Source: Lachnospiraceae bacterium
GTDB lineage: Bacteria; Bacillota; Clostridia; Lachnospirales; Lachnospiraceae
Length of the DNA stretch: 33,881 nt
Assembly: GCA_030531165.1 (NCBI GenBank)
Contig: JAUNOI010000014.1
Location: 7,026-40,906, forward strand
Reading direction: 5' to 3'
How positions within the stretch are numbered: position 1 is the first letter of the stretch; every line of letters begins with the position of its first letter. A program made the translations under genes and the position numbers. Positions 1 to 7,880 of this stretch are shown here, in pieces. Under the pieces are notes generated by a model that worked only from the letters and a program-made list of their open reading frames with translations, searched no databases and had not been told where the DNA came from.

Positions 1-1627
1 CAAACGCAGGCCTGATCTGCTCTTTCTCACATACACGAATTCCTTTTGCTCCATAGCTTTCCGCTAACTTTACAAAATCCGGCGTATATGGCGGACACGC
101 TTCACAAGGTCCTTTGCATGTATATTCACAAGAACGTCTCTTTTGCAGACAGGTGCTTGCATAGCGTTTGCCGTAGAACAATTCCTGGAACTGACGCACC
201 ATTCCCAGAGACTGGTTATTAAAAATACAAATAATGATCGGTGTTTCCTGCTGAACAGCTGTTGCCATCTCCTGAATATTCATCTGAACACCACCGTCCC
301 CGGTATAACAGATTACCTTCTGATCACGATGTGACATTGCCGCGCCAATTGCAGCCGGAAGTCCAAATCCCATCGTCCCAAGTCCACCCGATGTCAGAAG
401 CTGACGTTTCGGATGTGTCATCGTCGTAAACTGGGTTGCCCACATCTGATGTTGTCCAACATCGGTAACAACAATCGCATCCGGCATCAATTCATTCGCT
501 GTCTCGATAACCGACTGAGGATTGACGCCGAGTCCGCTGTCCTCCATCTCAAGCGGATGTTCGCATTCCCATGTCTGTATTTCCTTTAAAAATTCATCTG
601 CATGTTTGATCTTTCCATGATTTTTAGCAATTTCCACAAGAGCTTCCAACGCAACTTTTGCATCCGCTACGACAGGAACATCAACGGTTACATTTTTCGA
701 AATTGCTGCCGTATCGATATCGATATGAATGATTTTTGCATTCAAAGCAAACTTGCCGAGTTTTCCGGTAATGCGGTCGCTAAAACGGGTACCGATCGAA
801 AACAGTACATCACATTCTGAAATAGCCATATTCGCCGCATACCGTCCATGCATGCCTGCATTACCGACAAATAACGGATGATCCGTCGGCATAACGCCCA
901 TGCCCATGATCGTTGATACAACCGGAACTCCGGTCAGTTCCGCAAGTTCCCGCATCTCCATATGTGCATTGGCAATTTTCGTACCGCCGCCAATTAAAAA
1001 CAACGGTTTTTTCGCCTTTTCCAATATTCCCATTGCCCGATGAAGCTGACGAATATGTACATTTTTCTGTGGCTTATAACCACGGATATTTACCTCTTTT
1101 GGATATTCCGCACTTCCGAGTTCTGCCATAATGTCTTTCGGAAGATCGACCAGAACTACACCCGGTTTTCCGGTACTTGCAATATAAAACGCTTCCTTTA
1201 TAATCCGTCCCAAATCTTCTCTGTTGCGGACTGTAATTACAAACTTTGCAATATTTCGCGTACATCCGACAATATCCACTTCCTGAAACGCATCATTGCC
1301 GATCAGCGGCATATTTACCTGTCCGGTAAAGCAAACTAACGGCACACTGTCATAATTCGCCGTTGCAATACCGGTCACAAGGTTTGTAGCTCCCGGTCCG
1401 CTTGTTACCAGACACACACCAACTTTTCCAGTCGATCTTGCATAGCCGTCCGCTTCATGAATCAACCCCTGTTCATGGCGTGGAAGGACAATCTCGATAT
1501 TATGATCCATCTTATACAATTCATCAAAAATATCGATTGCATAACCCCCGGGATAAGCAAACAATGTATCCACGCCTTCTTCCATCAGCGCTTTTACTAA
1601 TAATTGATTTCCTGAAATTTTTTCCAT
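1..1627 (-). CDS. ilvB: Acetolactate synthase large subunit, 3' end cut off by the window edge
   Basis: Thiamine-diphosphate enzyme that condenses two pyruvates (or pyruvate and 2-oxobutyrate) in the first common step of branched-chain amino acid synthesis, in the cytoplasm. About 542 codons are visible and the reading frame runs off base 1; the family is usually 550-570 residues, so only a short C-terminal piece is missing. Visible family signatures are the N-terminal LFAYPGG with the cofactor-activating Glu in RHEQG, TSGPGATNLVTG, and the diphosphate-binding segment GDGGVQMNIQE near the C-terminus. The start follows a GGAGG eight bases upstream and lies 34 bp after the scpB stop, so it is probably co-transcribed with scpB. 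A cysteine-rich insert (C493, C500, C504, C508, C511) lies just after the LFYGKRYA segment, where many homologues run directly into NPDFVKLAE. No regulatory subunit gene is in the window. Confidence 0.95.
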   Translation of the reverse strand, partial: MEKISGNQLLVKALMEEGVDTLFAYPGGYAIDIFDELYKMDHNIEIVLPRHEQGLIHEADGYARSTGKVGVCLVTSGPGATNLVTGIATANYDSVPLVCFTGQVNMPLIGNDAFQEVDIVGCTRNIAKFVITVRNREDLGRIIKEAFYIASTGKPGVVLVDLPKDIMAELGSAEYPKEVNIRGYKPQKNVHIRQLHRAMGILEKAKKPLFLIGGGTKIANAHMEMRELAELTGVPVVSTIMGMGVMPTDHPLFVGNAGMHGRYAANMAISECDVLFSIGTRFSDRITGKLGKFALNAKIIHIDIDTAAISKNVTVDVPVVADAKVALEALVEIAKNHGKIKHADEFLKEIQTWECEHPLEMEDSGLGVNPQSVIETANELMPDAIVVTDVGQHQMWATQFTTMTHPKRQLLTSGGLGTMGFGLPAAIGAAMSHRDQKVICYTGDGGVQMNIQEMATAVQQETPIIICIFNNQSLGMVRQFQELFYGKRYASTCLQKRRSCEYTCKGPCEACPPYTPDFVKLAESYGAKGIRVCEKEQIRPAF

Positions 1628-1661
1628 TATCTCATCCTCCAGCTCTTTCTTTTGTTATATC

Positions 1662-2249
1662 TTAATGATCGCCCTCTGAATGTTCATCAGGCTCCAAAAT
1701 AACATTCATCTCTTCTTGTGCTTCCTGTTTAAACTCCTCTAACATCGATGGATCTATCATCGGCAGATCATCAATATGCTCAACTCCAAAGCACCTTAAA
1801 AATTCTTCGGTCGTCTGAAGCAGGATCGGTCTTCCGACCGCATTCAAACGCCCTGCCTCACATACCAGATTATATTCGATCAAACGGTTCACGGCATGGT
1901 CGCATTTGACTCCGCGAATCGCTTCGATCTCCTGTTTGGTAACAGGCTGCTTGTACGCAATGATCGACAACGTCTCCAGCATAACATCGGTTAAACGATA
2001 TTTCTTTGGTTGTTTGACAACTTTGATCAATACATCATAATATTCCGGCTTCGTACAAAGTTGACAGGAATCTTCTAATTCAATCAACCGGATTCCCCGG
2101 TTTTCTTTCTCGTATTCATTTTTCATCTGCGCCAGCAATTCTGACAGCATCGTATCACTCAGATCCAGTACTTCCATCAACTGCTTCTTCTTTACCGAGC
2201 CGCCCATGGAAAACAGGATTCCTTCAATCATCCCTTTTTTCTGTTCCAT
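1662..2249 (-). CDS. scpB: Segregation and condensation protein B
   Basis: ScpB, the winged-helix kleisin-associated subunit of the SMC-ScpAB condensin that compacts and segregates the chromosome. The protein is 195 residues, the usual length. The central LSIIAYKQPVTKQEIEAIRG segment and the following VNRLIEYNLV, GRPILL and TTEEFLRCFG stretches are typical of the family, as is the acidic C-terminal tail. It starts six bases after the scpA stop codon, with its ribosome binding site overlapping the end of scpA, so the two are translationally close-coupled as is normal for this pair. The order scpA-scpB is conserved in most Firmicutes; linkage to ilvB downstream is less usual. Confidence 0.95.
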   Translation of the reverse strand: MEQKKGMIEGILFSMGGSVKKKQLMEVLDLSDTMLSELLAQMKNEYEKENRGIRLIELEDSCQLCTKPEYYDVLIKVVKQPKKYRLTDVMLETLSIIAYKQPVTKQEIEAIRGVKCDHAVNRLIEYNLVCEAGRLNAVGRPILLQTTEEFLRCFGVEHIDDLPMIDPSMLEEFKQEAQEEMNVILEPDEHSEGDH

Positions 2250-2255
2250 AGCTTC

Positions 2256-3029
2256 CTACTCCGTTCTCGTATCATCCATTTCTATCATAATATCGGCTCC
2301 GACATCCTCTTGAATTACATGAACACTTCCCATCTTCATAAGTTCCAGCAATGCTAAAAATGTCACAACGACTTCAACCTTCGTCGGCTGTTCTTCCAAA
2401 AGCCCCTGAAATGTCATCCTTTTCTCTGACTTAATCCGTTTTCTGATATGTATGAGCTTATCCTCAACCTTCACCTCATCCTGTCTGATCTCGCCAAAAC
2501 GGCTTCGTACCGGATCCAGCTTATCTGTCCGGCGCTTTAAAACAAATTCAAATACCTCTTTTAATTGTTCCAAAGTAACCCCTTGCCGCTCAATTAGCTT
2601 CTGCGGATCAATCGGTTCACGGTAAGATGCGACTTCTCTCGGAAGAGATGGATTTTTATATAAACACTTTCCTGCTTCCACTTCCCAATCCTTTAGTTCA
2701 CCGGAAGCATATTTATACATCTTATACTCGATCAATCGCTGCACCAGTTCTTCTCTCGGATCTTCTTCTTCCCCATCCTCATTCACTTCTTTCGGAAGAA
2801 GCATCTGCGATTTGATCCGAAGCAGCGTCGTCGCCATAACAAGAAATTCACTCATAATATCCAGATCTGCTTGCCGCATCTCTTCCAGATATTCAAGGTA
2901 CTGTTCCGTAATAACAGAAATAGGAATATCGTATATATCTATCTTATTCTTTTCAATCAAATGCAAAAGAAGGTCAAGCGGACCTTCAAATGCTGTTAAT
3001 TTTACCTCTATTGCCATTTTATTACTCAA
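2256..3029 (-). CDS. scpA: Segregation and condensation protein A (TTG start likely)
   Basis: ScpA is the kleisin subunit that bridges the SMC heads and binds ScpB. The N-terminal block FEGPLDLLLHLIEKNKIDIYD is diagnostic and is followed by the MATTLLRIKSQMLLP helix; the C-terminal winged-helix part includes VVVTFLALLELMKMG. The length of 257 residues is normal. The longest frame begins at a TTG at 3029-3027 with AAGGG nine bases upstream. An in-frame ATG at 3017 is closer to the usual N-terminus but has a poorer ribosome binding site, so the start could be either. The gene lies 26 bp after the metallophosphoesterase stop on the same strand. Confidence 0.94.
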   Translation of the reverse strand: MSNKMAIEVKLTAFEGPLDLLLHLIEKNKIDIYDIPISVITEQYLEYLEEMRQADLDIMSEFLVMATTLLRIKSQMLLPKEVNEDGEEEDPREELVQRLIEYKMYKYASGELKDWEVEAGKCLYKNPSLPREVASYREPIDPQKLIERQGVTLEQLKEVFEFVLKRRTDKLDPVRSRFGEIRQDEVKVEDKLIHIRKRIKSEKRMTFQGLLEEQPTKVEVVVTFLALLELMKMGSVHVIQEDVGADIMIEMDDTRTE

Positions 3030-3055
3030 CTCAAGAATCCCTTTTTGGTATTCTG

Positions 3056-3940
3056 TTACTTTTTATTTCTTTTATATAATTTGATCACGCTTAATTCCGG
3101 ATAATTTCGTACGCGAATATGAAATGTATGTGTACCAAGTCCCCGGCTGATGATCATCTGTGAATTTCCCATCTCATAATGTCCAGCATCATATTCAGGA
3201 AAAAAGGTCGTCTGCGGGGATACCATTCCTCCAAAGTGCGGAATACGGATCAGCCCGCCATGATTGTGCCCTGATAAAACAAGGTCTGCGCCCCACTTGG
3301 CATATTCCGGAAAATACAGCGGATTATGTGCCAGTAATATTCGAAAATCCCCCGGTGTTTTCTCACCCAGAGTCTGATTCAGATAGGAAACATCCATCGG
3401 TGTTTTCTTTCCCCTCTGGTAATACTTCCTCTCAATCTCTAATCCGGATATCGATATCCGGGCTCCTCCTCTTCGCAACACAGCAGTCTGGTTCTCCAGA
3501 TAAATGATCCCCTGTTCTCTTAATTTGGTAACATAATCATCATATTGTGTACCATATATACCTTTATATATCTTCATTCGAAATTCGTGGTTGCCATTCG
3601 CACATATAATCTGGTACTTTTTTGATAAGCGTTTTAAAAGAGGAAATGCAATATCCGTCGTATGATTCGATTTTCCAATGATCATATCGCCACCAACCAG
3701 AATAAAATCCGGATGTTCTTCATCGATCACCTGTATCAGACCTCTGTTTTCTTTTCCAAATGTCGCATTATGCAGATCAGACAAAAAGACGATCTTCATT
3801 CCCTCAAATTCGATCGGCAGATCAGACGAAGCAATATGATAATGGTCCGCACTGATCAACCTTCTCTCATATGCACTGACTCCCAGGACAGCAAGCGGAA
3901 CCACACATGAACTTCCAATTAATTTTGTTAGAAATTTCAT
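3056..3940 (-). CDS. Membrane-anchored metallophosphoesterase (YkuE/YaeI-like)
   Basis: Calcineurin-like phosphoesterase of 294 residues. The dinuclear metal site can be read in order: DLH (D55, H57), GGD (D85), GNHE (N117, H118), the AHNP histidine and the SGHNHGG double histidine near residue 225. The first 25 residues are hydrophobic with a short positive start, which fits a single N-terminal membrane anchor as in YkuE-type enzymes. Substrate is not readable; YkuE/YaeI relatives have been linked to lipid or UDP-lipid phosphoester cleavage, but this is family knowledge. The start has AAGGAGG nine bases upstream. It is the first gene of a probable operon with scpA, scpB and ilvB. Confidence 0.88.
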   Translation of the reverse strand: MKFLTKLIGSSCVVPLAVLGVSAYERRLISADHYHIASSDLPIEFEGMKIVFLSDLHNATFGKENRGLIQVIDEEHPDFILVGGDMIIGKSNHTTDIAFPLLKRLSKKYQIICANGNHEFRMKIYKGIYGTQYDDYVTKLREQGIIYLENQTAVLRRGGARISISGLEIERKYYQRGKKTPMDVSYLNQTLGEKTPGDFRILLAHNPLYFPEYAKWGADLVLSGHNHGGLIRIPHFGGMVSPQTTFFPEYDAGHYEMGNSQMIISRGLGTHTFHIRVRNYPELSVIKLYKRNKK

Positions 3941-3984
3941 AAAACGATTCCTCCTTCGTCTTTCTCAAAATAGTATGTTCTATC

Positions 3985-4013
3985 ATTTTACTAGAAGTGG
4001 CGAAAAAAAACAA
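3985..4013 (-). promoter_or_regulatory. Sigma-A-like promoter for the metallophosphoesterase-scpA-scpB-ilvB operon
   Basis: On the minus strand TTGTTT (4013-4008) is followed after exactly 17 bp by TAAAAT (3990-3985). It would start transcription near 3978, about 38 bases before the metallophosphoesterase start codon. The hexamers match the sigma-A consensus moderately well. Confidence 0.5.
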
Positions 4014-4085
4014 GTATCGTCCAAATATTCTCAAACTTTCAATCATCATTTTGTCATTTGACTAAATACAACACACAGTCATATT

Positions 4086-5291
4086 TCATTTTCCTGAATG
4101 AAAATAATATCCGGCTACACGCTCTATACTTTTTGCAAATGTCATTTTTTTTACTGCCTCTTCTGTAACAAGCTTTACTTTCCCAATATAACTGCCATTC
4201 AGATAATAAGTAACCCATCCAGCATCTGCACCTTTCTTCAACGGCGCTTGTAAATGCTTTTTTCTTTGAATATTATAAGTGATCTGCTTCGGATTTTCTT
4301 CCGGAGTCAGTATCGTTTTAAATTGCTTTTTCATTTTTACTTTTATTGTATCTTTGTCCCCACCGATTATCTTTATTGGCTCTATTTTTTTGGATAGATC
4401 CGGTGCCTCGTACATTTGACAATTGGCAAATCCATAGTCAAGGAGAGCTGATGCATCTTTTATCCTATCTTTCGAGGTGTTCGAAGCCATAACCACTGCG
4501 ATCAAAGAGATATCGTTTCTTTTTGCTGTTGCACTGATACAAAATTTCGCCTGACTCGTGCTTCCTGTCTTTAATCCAGTGCATCCCTGATACTGCTTAA
4601 TCATTTTATTGGTATTGCTCAGTGTAAATACAGACTCACCCTTTTTCGTTTTATGAGTAAATTCATCCATCCAAATTCCTGAATACTCGAACACTTTCGG
4701 ATGTTTTGTAATCAATTCTCTTGACATCAGAGCAATATCCTTTGCCGATGTTACATGTCCATCTGTATCCAATCCACAGCAGTTTTTAAATACCGTCTGT
4801 TCCATTTTCAATTCTTTCGCTTTTTGATTCATTTTCTGAACAAACGCATCTTCACTGCCGGCCACAAATTCAGCCATGGCTACCGCTGCATCATTGCCGC
4901 TTGCAATTACAATGGATTTTATCAAAACCTCCACGCTTTGAACTTCCGAAGCCTCCAAAAACACCTGAGAGCCTCCCATGGAAGCAGCATGTTCACTGAC
5001 AGATACTTCGTCATCCAGATGAATTTTCCCTTCATCAAGCGCCTCAAAAATAAGCAGCAGTGTCATTACTTTTGTAACACTGGCAGGCGGCAGCGCTTCT
5101 GTGCTATTCTTCTCATAGATGATCTTTCCGGTAGAAGCTTCCATAACAAGCCCTGATTTCGCAGTCAGATTGAGTTTATCTCCCGTTTCTTCCGATCCAG
5201 TACTCTCTGGTACCTCCATTTCTGCATTTACAGAATAACCTGCGGTAAATGTAAATAAAAAACAAAACATAATAATCGCGAATTTTTTCAT
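4086..5291 (-). CDS. D-alanyl-D-alanine carboxypeptidase (penicillin-binding protein 5/DacF type)
   Basis: Serine peptidase that trims the terminal D-Ala of peptidoglycan stem peptides outside the cell. All three active-site motifs are present: SVTK (S71-K74), SGN (131-133) and KTG (241-243). The first ~23 residues form a signal peptide (MKK plus hydrophobic core, then a VNA-like cleavage site). After the catalytic domain, residues from about 295 form the beta-rich C-terminal PBP5 domain. At 401 residues the length is normal. The start has AGGAG six bases upstream. It follows spoIID by 51 bp on the same strand; DacF-type carboxypeptidases act on spore cortex in Bacillus, so a sporulation role is plausible, but a vegetative DacA role cannot be excluded. 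Confidence 0.93.
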   Translation of the reverse strand: MKKFAIIMFCFLFTFTAGYSVNAEMEVPESTGSEETGDKLNLTAKSGLVMEASTGKIIYEKNSTEALPPASVTKVMTLLLIFEALDEGKIHLDDEVSVSEHAASMGGSQVFLEASEVQSVEVLIKSIVIASGNDAAVAMAEFVAGSEDAFVQKMNQKAKELKMEQTVFKNCCGLDTDGHVTSAKDIALMSRELITKHPKVFEYSGIWMDEFTHKTKKGESVFTLSNTNKMIKQYQGCTGLKTGSTSQAKFCISATAKRNDISLIAVVMASNTSKDRIKDASALLDYGFANCQMYEAPDLSKKIEPIKIIGGDKDTIKVKMKKQFKTILTPEENPKQITYNIQRKKHLQAPLKKGADAGWVTYYLNGSYIGKVKLVTEEAVKKMTFAKSIERVAGYYFHSGK

Positions 5292-5342
5292 ATATCGCTC
5301 CTGACAAAATGATTATTACATTTTACGAAACTATTTTACCGA

Positions 5343-6707
5343 TTATTCACACTCACTGATATCTTTTATTTTTGTTCCCGTATAATAGAATTGCAAAATT
5401 TCTGAATATCTTTTTCCATTTTCCGCCTGCTTTTTCACTCCGTTTTGCGACATACCGACTCCATGTCCATACCCGCCTCCATGAAAAATCAATCTTTTCC
5501 CCTTTTCTTCTATATAAAAACATCCGCTTGGAAGAATGTCTGCACTTCCATTTGAACCGTCCTTCCTTTTAATAGAAATTCCTTTCGGCGATAGATACGC
5601 CCGAATATTATATTCTCCCTGGATGACTCTGACCCCGCCCGAACCGGTAATGCGAAGTTCTTTTGCCACTCCGCTTTTCCCTCTTTTTGTGACTCTGATA
5701 TCTCGAATCGAACCGACCGAAGCCGCAGATAATCGAGAAACCGGTATTGTTACTGACCATCGATACCACGGAAAACTGCTGTCAAATGTTTCTGCGTCCG
5801 AATTCAAAAACTTTTTGATTTCATCATCAGACGATAGATCCATATTTTGATCTGTATCATTTTGAATTTTTCCCGTTAAATATACCGGGCTCTTCCCCTT
5901 CTGAAGCCAGACATCGTGACTATCAGCCGTATGCCCCCAGGATGTCGAAAAAAAATATGCCGAAACGATCTCTCCATCGTACGTCAGCACCTTCCCTGCC
6001 GTATCCACGGACGCTCGGATACTCTCTTCACATTCCTTTGTATTATTGTAAACCTGACTGGCAACACTATCGTCCATATCGGCTCCATAGCTTTTAAACT
6101 TTTTTCCCTTCTTCTGCTTTACCGCAAAGCTTCTTGCACAGATTGCCTGAACTTTCAGCGCTTCACTTCCATAAGAAACCGGCATCTCGCTCGGAATAAC
6201 AGCATACAGATATTCCTCCAGTAAAAGCTGATTGATTACATGAAAGCATCCGTTTTCATACTTAACTTCTAAAGTCCCCCGATAAGCCGGCGTTCCATAT
6301 GCCCGTTTGATCGATAAGATTCTTAATTTATCCGTTCCGGAAAATGTGACTGTTTGTCCTTTCTTTTTTTTATCATATTTCAGCGTTGTAACCGCTTTCG
6401 CTTTCTTTTTCACCGTTTTCTTTTCGGTTTTTACAAAATAGTCCTGATCTGATGTGATCTTTACCACATCATGATTATATTTTCCCAATGTGCGGTTGCT
6501 GATCAATACACGAATCGTTGAATAATCAATCGGAACCTGCTCTTCCTTTTCCGTCGTATTTGCCGTACTTTCTTCTGGAGCTTCTTTTTTCTTCTGCTTC
6601 TGGGTTATATCTGATTGTCCGTTCGAAAAATTCCATAGATATGGACCGGAAACAATTCCAGCCACCATACAAAAAAATAACAGTAATATAATGATTTTCT
6701 CTCCCAT
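5343..6707 (-). CDS. spoIID: SpoIID/LytB domain protein, stage II sporulation protein D
   Basis: Membrane-anchored lytic transglycosylase that, with SpoIIM and SpoIIP, digests septal peptidoglycan during engulfment. A transmembrane helix (about residues 5-25) precedes a Lys/Glu-rich linker; the SpoIID domain follows, with LLLEEYLYAVIPSEMP (candidate catalytic Glu E174), ALKVQAICARSFAV, and the C-terminal HGGGYGHGVGMSQNGV. The 454-residue length exceeds Bacillus SpoIID (about 340) because of the linker and a longer middle region, which is common in clostridial homologues. The gene could be a vegetative LytB-like paralogue. SpoIIM and SpoIIP are not nearby. The start codon lies five bases after GGGAGG, and that ribosome binding site is buried in a long hairpin (see 6708-6743). 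Confidence 0.9.
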   Translation of the reverse strand: MGEKIIILLLFFCMVAGIVSGPYLWNFSNGQSDITQKQKKKEAPEESTANTTEKEEQVPIDYSTIRVLISNRTLGKYNHDVVKITSDQDYFVKTEKKTVKKKAKAVTTLKYDKKKKGQTVTFSGTDKLRILSIKRAYGTPAYRGTLEVKYENGCFHVINQLLLEEYLYAVIPSEMPVSYGSEALKVQAICARSFAVKQKKGKKFKSYGADMDDSVASQVYNNTKECEESIRASVDTAGKVLTYDGEIVSAYFFSTSWGHTADSHDVWLQKGKSPVYLTGKIQNDTDQNMDLSSDDEIKKFLNSDAETFDSSFPWYRWSVTIPVSRLSAASVGSIRDIRVTKRGKSGVAKELRITGSGGVRVIQGEYNIRAYLSPKGISIKRKDGSNGSADILPSGCFYIEEKGKRLIFHGGGYGHGVGMSQNGVKKQAENGKRYSEILQFYYTGTKIKDISECE

Positions 6708-6743
6708 AAAATCCTCCCGTACATTCTATGTAGGGAGGATTTT
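6708..6743 (-). promoter_or_regulatory. Hairpin that encloses the spoIID ribosome binding site
   Basis: An inverted repeat: an 11-bp arm (6708-6718), one unpaired base (6719), a 5-bp inner arm (6720-6724), a 3-base loop and the matching arms at 6728-6743. In the spoIID mRNA the 3' arm contains GGGAGG directly before the start codon, so the folded form would hide the ribosome binding site. It could also act as a weak terminator for transcripts coming from the 6S RNA side, since TTTT follows the stem. Confidence 0.75.
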
Positions 6744-6835
6744 ATATATGTTAATAAAGAAATTTTTTCGCTTAAGACCAGATAAGATGTATTGATTTTC
6801 AATATATTGTCAAATTATCATCTGTAATCAAAGAC

Positions 6836-7057
6836 ATAAAAAAACTTCCCAAAATGCCGGACCTGTTATTTTGACGCCTAGCCAAAGCCAGGTGGGTTAT
6901 CGCATCCGGATTCCTGCCTTCCACTGCAAACGGAGGCTTGGCAATCCACCGGAGATATAGAAATCCCATTACACGTAAATGTAGGTTCAAAATTCACAGG
7001 CTATCGAACACCCCAGGAAGTTCTAAACTTCATCTTTCTGTAAAACTTAATTATCTT
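6836..7057 (-). ncRNA. ssrS: 6S RNA (regulator of the sigma-A RNA polymerase)
   Basis: Reading the minus strand, the region has the features of Firmicutes 6S RNA: a closing stem AACTTCC (about 7026) with GGAAGTT (about 6842), GGTGTTCG near the 5' side, TTTTGAACCTACA, then the apical rod GGATTGCC...GGCAGGAATCC enclosing CCTCCG...TGGAAGG, and a 3' side CCTGGCTTTGGCTAGG. The 3' stem ends in TTTTTTT, an intrinsic terminator. 6S RNA mimics an open promoter and sequesters housekeeping polymerase. The predicted start at about 7057 lies some 30 bases before the closing stem; the leader includes ACTTAAGATAATTAAGT, a small inverted repeat, and the mature 5' end may lie inside it. The identification is from recalled consensus, not from a covariance model. 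Confidence 0.75.
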
Positions 7058-7063
7058 AAGTCT

Positions 7064-7092
7064 ATTATACTAAAAGGATATGCAACTTGCAA
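7064..7092 (-). promoter_or_regulatory. Promoter of the 6S RNA
   Basis: On the minus strand TTGCAA (7092-7087) and a perfect TATAAT (7069-7064) are separated by 17 bp, a strong sigma-A promoter. The -35 box begins two bases past the DUF5662 stop codon, so the RNA has its own promoter with no terminator between it and the upstream gene. Confidence 0.8.
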
Positions 7093-7093
7093 G

Positions 7094-7654
7094 CTATTCA
7101 TACTTACTAATATTATTCTTTAAATCTTTTTTGATATAACGCAATGTATATGCTTCTCCCTTTACCGCGTACATCTTCATCAGATATTCCAGATATCGTC
7201 TCGAATCCGGATGAAGAAGATATTTACCGATACCATTTTGATAATATTCGTAAACATTTTTTCTCTTAAAATTCGCTCCATTATAAACTTTTCCGGCACA
7301 CACCCGGTCAATAAACATCTCAGCCATGTATTTCTTTGGAATCTTAAATCCGACCAGATGCTTTTCTTTTCGGCTCACAGAATAATCAAGCCAGTATTCA
7401 AAATGATGCCGGTTACGTCCCTTATGATGAAGCCATGCTGCCGAATATCCTTTCACTTCGCGCTCTACATTATTCGGGCTTTTCTTGCCCTGTGCGTAAT
7501 AACGTACACCGTTAAAGAACTCTATCGGCATATATTTTGACATATCATGCAAAAGCCCCTGTTTGAAAAGTCCGACACGAAAACACATCTTGGCTACCAT
7601 ATATTTATGATACGTAATTGTCTTAAAATGCCCGATTGCATTATTGATAAGCAT
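7094..7654 (-). CDS. DUF5662 family protein
   Basis: A 186-residue protein of unknown function that I recognise as DUF5662. It is rich in His, Tyr and Lys, with two conserved-looking clusters: LLHDMSKYMP (about 34-43) and HHKGRNRHHFEYW (about 75-88). The His-Asp pair followed by a His-rich block suggests a metal-dependent, HD-like helical fold, but no activity is known. No signal peptide or membrane segment. The start has AAGGAG seven bases upstream. A possible promoter (TTGCGC, 17 bp, TAATAT; 7715-7687, minus) uses the end of the adjacent repeat element as its -35 box. The gene sits directly before the 6S RNA on the same strand. Confidence 0.8.
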   Translation of the reverse strand: MLINNAIGHFKTITYHKYMVAKMCFRVGLFKQGLLHDMSKYMPIEFFNGVRYYAQGKKSPNNVEREVKGYSAAWLHHKGRNRHHFEYWLDYSVSRKEKHLVGFKIPKKYMAEMFIDRVCAGKVYNGANFKRKNVYEYYQNGIGKYLLHPDSRRYLEYLMKMYAVKGEAYTLRYIKKDLKNNISKYE

Positions 7655-7698
7655 AGTTTTTCTCCTTGCATTTTGATCTATTCATTATATTATCACGT

Positions 7699-7807
7699 CT
7701 TGTGCTTTCGCGCAACCGAATGAAACACGCTCTGCGAGTTTCATCGGTTCGCGTGCGGCGGCAAATGGAAATGCAAGCATTTCCGCTTGCCTTGTGCCTT
7801 CGCGCAA
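7699..7807. repeat. Composite palindromic repeat, full copy
   Basis: Two near-identical 17-bp direct repeats (7699-7715 and 7791-7807, one mismatch, centred on GTGC-TTCGCGCAA) enclose two hairpins: AACCGAATGAAAC/GTTTCATCGGTT (7714-7726 with 7738-7749) and GGCAAATGGAAATG/CATTTCCGCTTGCC (7760-7773 with 7778-7791). It encodes nothing convincing. Partial relatives lie at 16655-16684 (26 of 30 bases identical to the right part) and 29985-30028 (about three quarters identical to the left hairpin). This resembles a REP/MITE-like dispersed element. Confidence 0.75.
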
Positions 7808-7808
7808 A

Positions 7809-7862
7809 TAAAAAACTTCTTCCCATGTCCGGTCATCATCCTGTATATGAGAAGAAGTTTAT
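7809..7862 (-). terminator. Terminator after gltD (bidirectional form)
   Basis: AAACTTCTTC (7813-7822) and GAAGAAGTTT (7851-7860) pair around a 28-base loop. On the minus strand the stem is followed by a T-tract (TTTTTTATTT), ending the gltBD transcript 20-70 bases after the gltD stop. T-rich sequence also follows on the plus strand. Confidence 0.75.
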
Positions 7863-7880
7863 ATTTTTTCATTTTTTATG

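Noticed and set aside
6708-6743. Reading the spoIID hairpin as a plain intrinsic terminator
   Set aside because: Only four T residues follow on the minus strand and the stem includes the spoIID ribosome binding site, so a translational role is preferred; a weak terminator activity cannot be excluded.
6799-6990. 63-codon frame on the minus strand
   Set aside because: It falls within the 6S RNA, which explains the sequence better; no ribosome binding site.
7641-7826. 61-codon minus-strand frame rich in Arg
   Set aside because: It is translated from the composite palindromic repeat and overlaps the DUF5662 start region.
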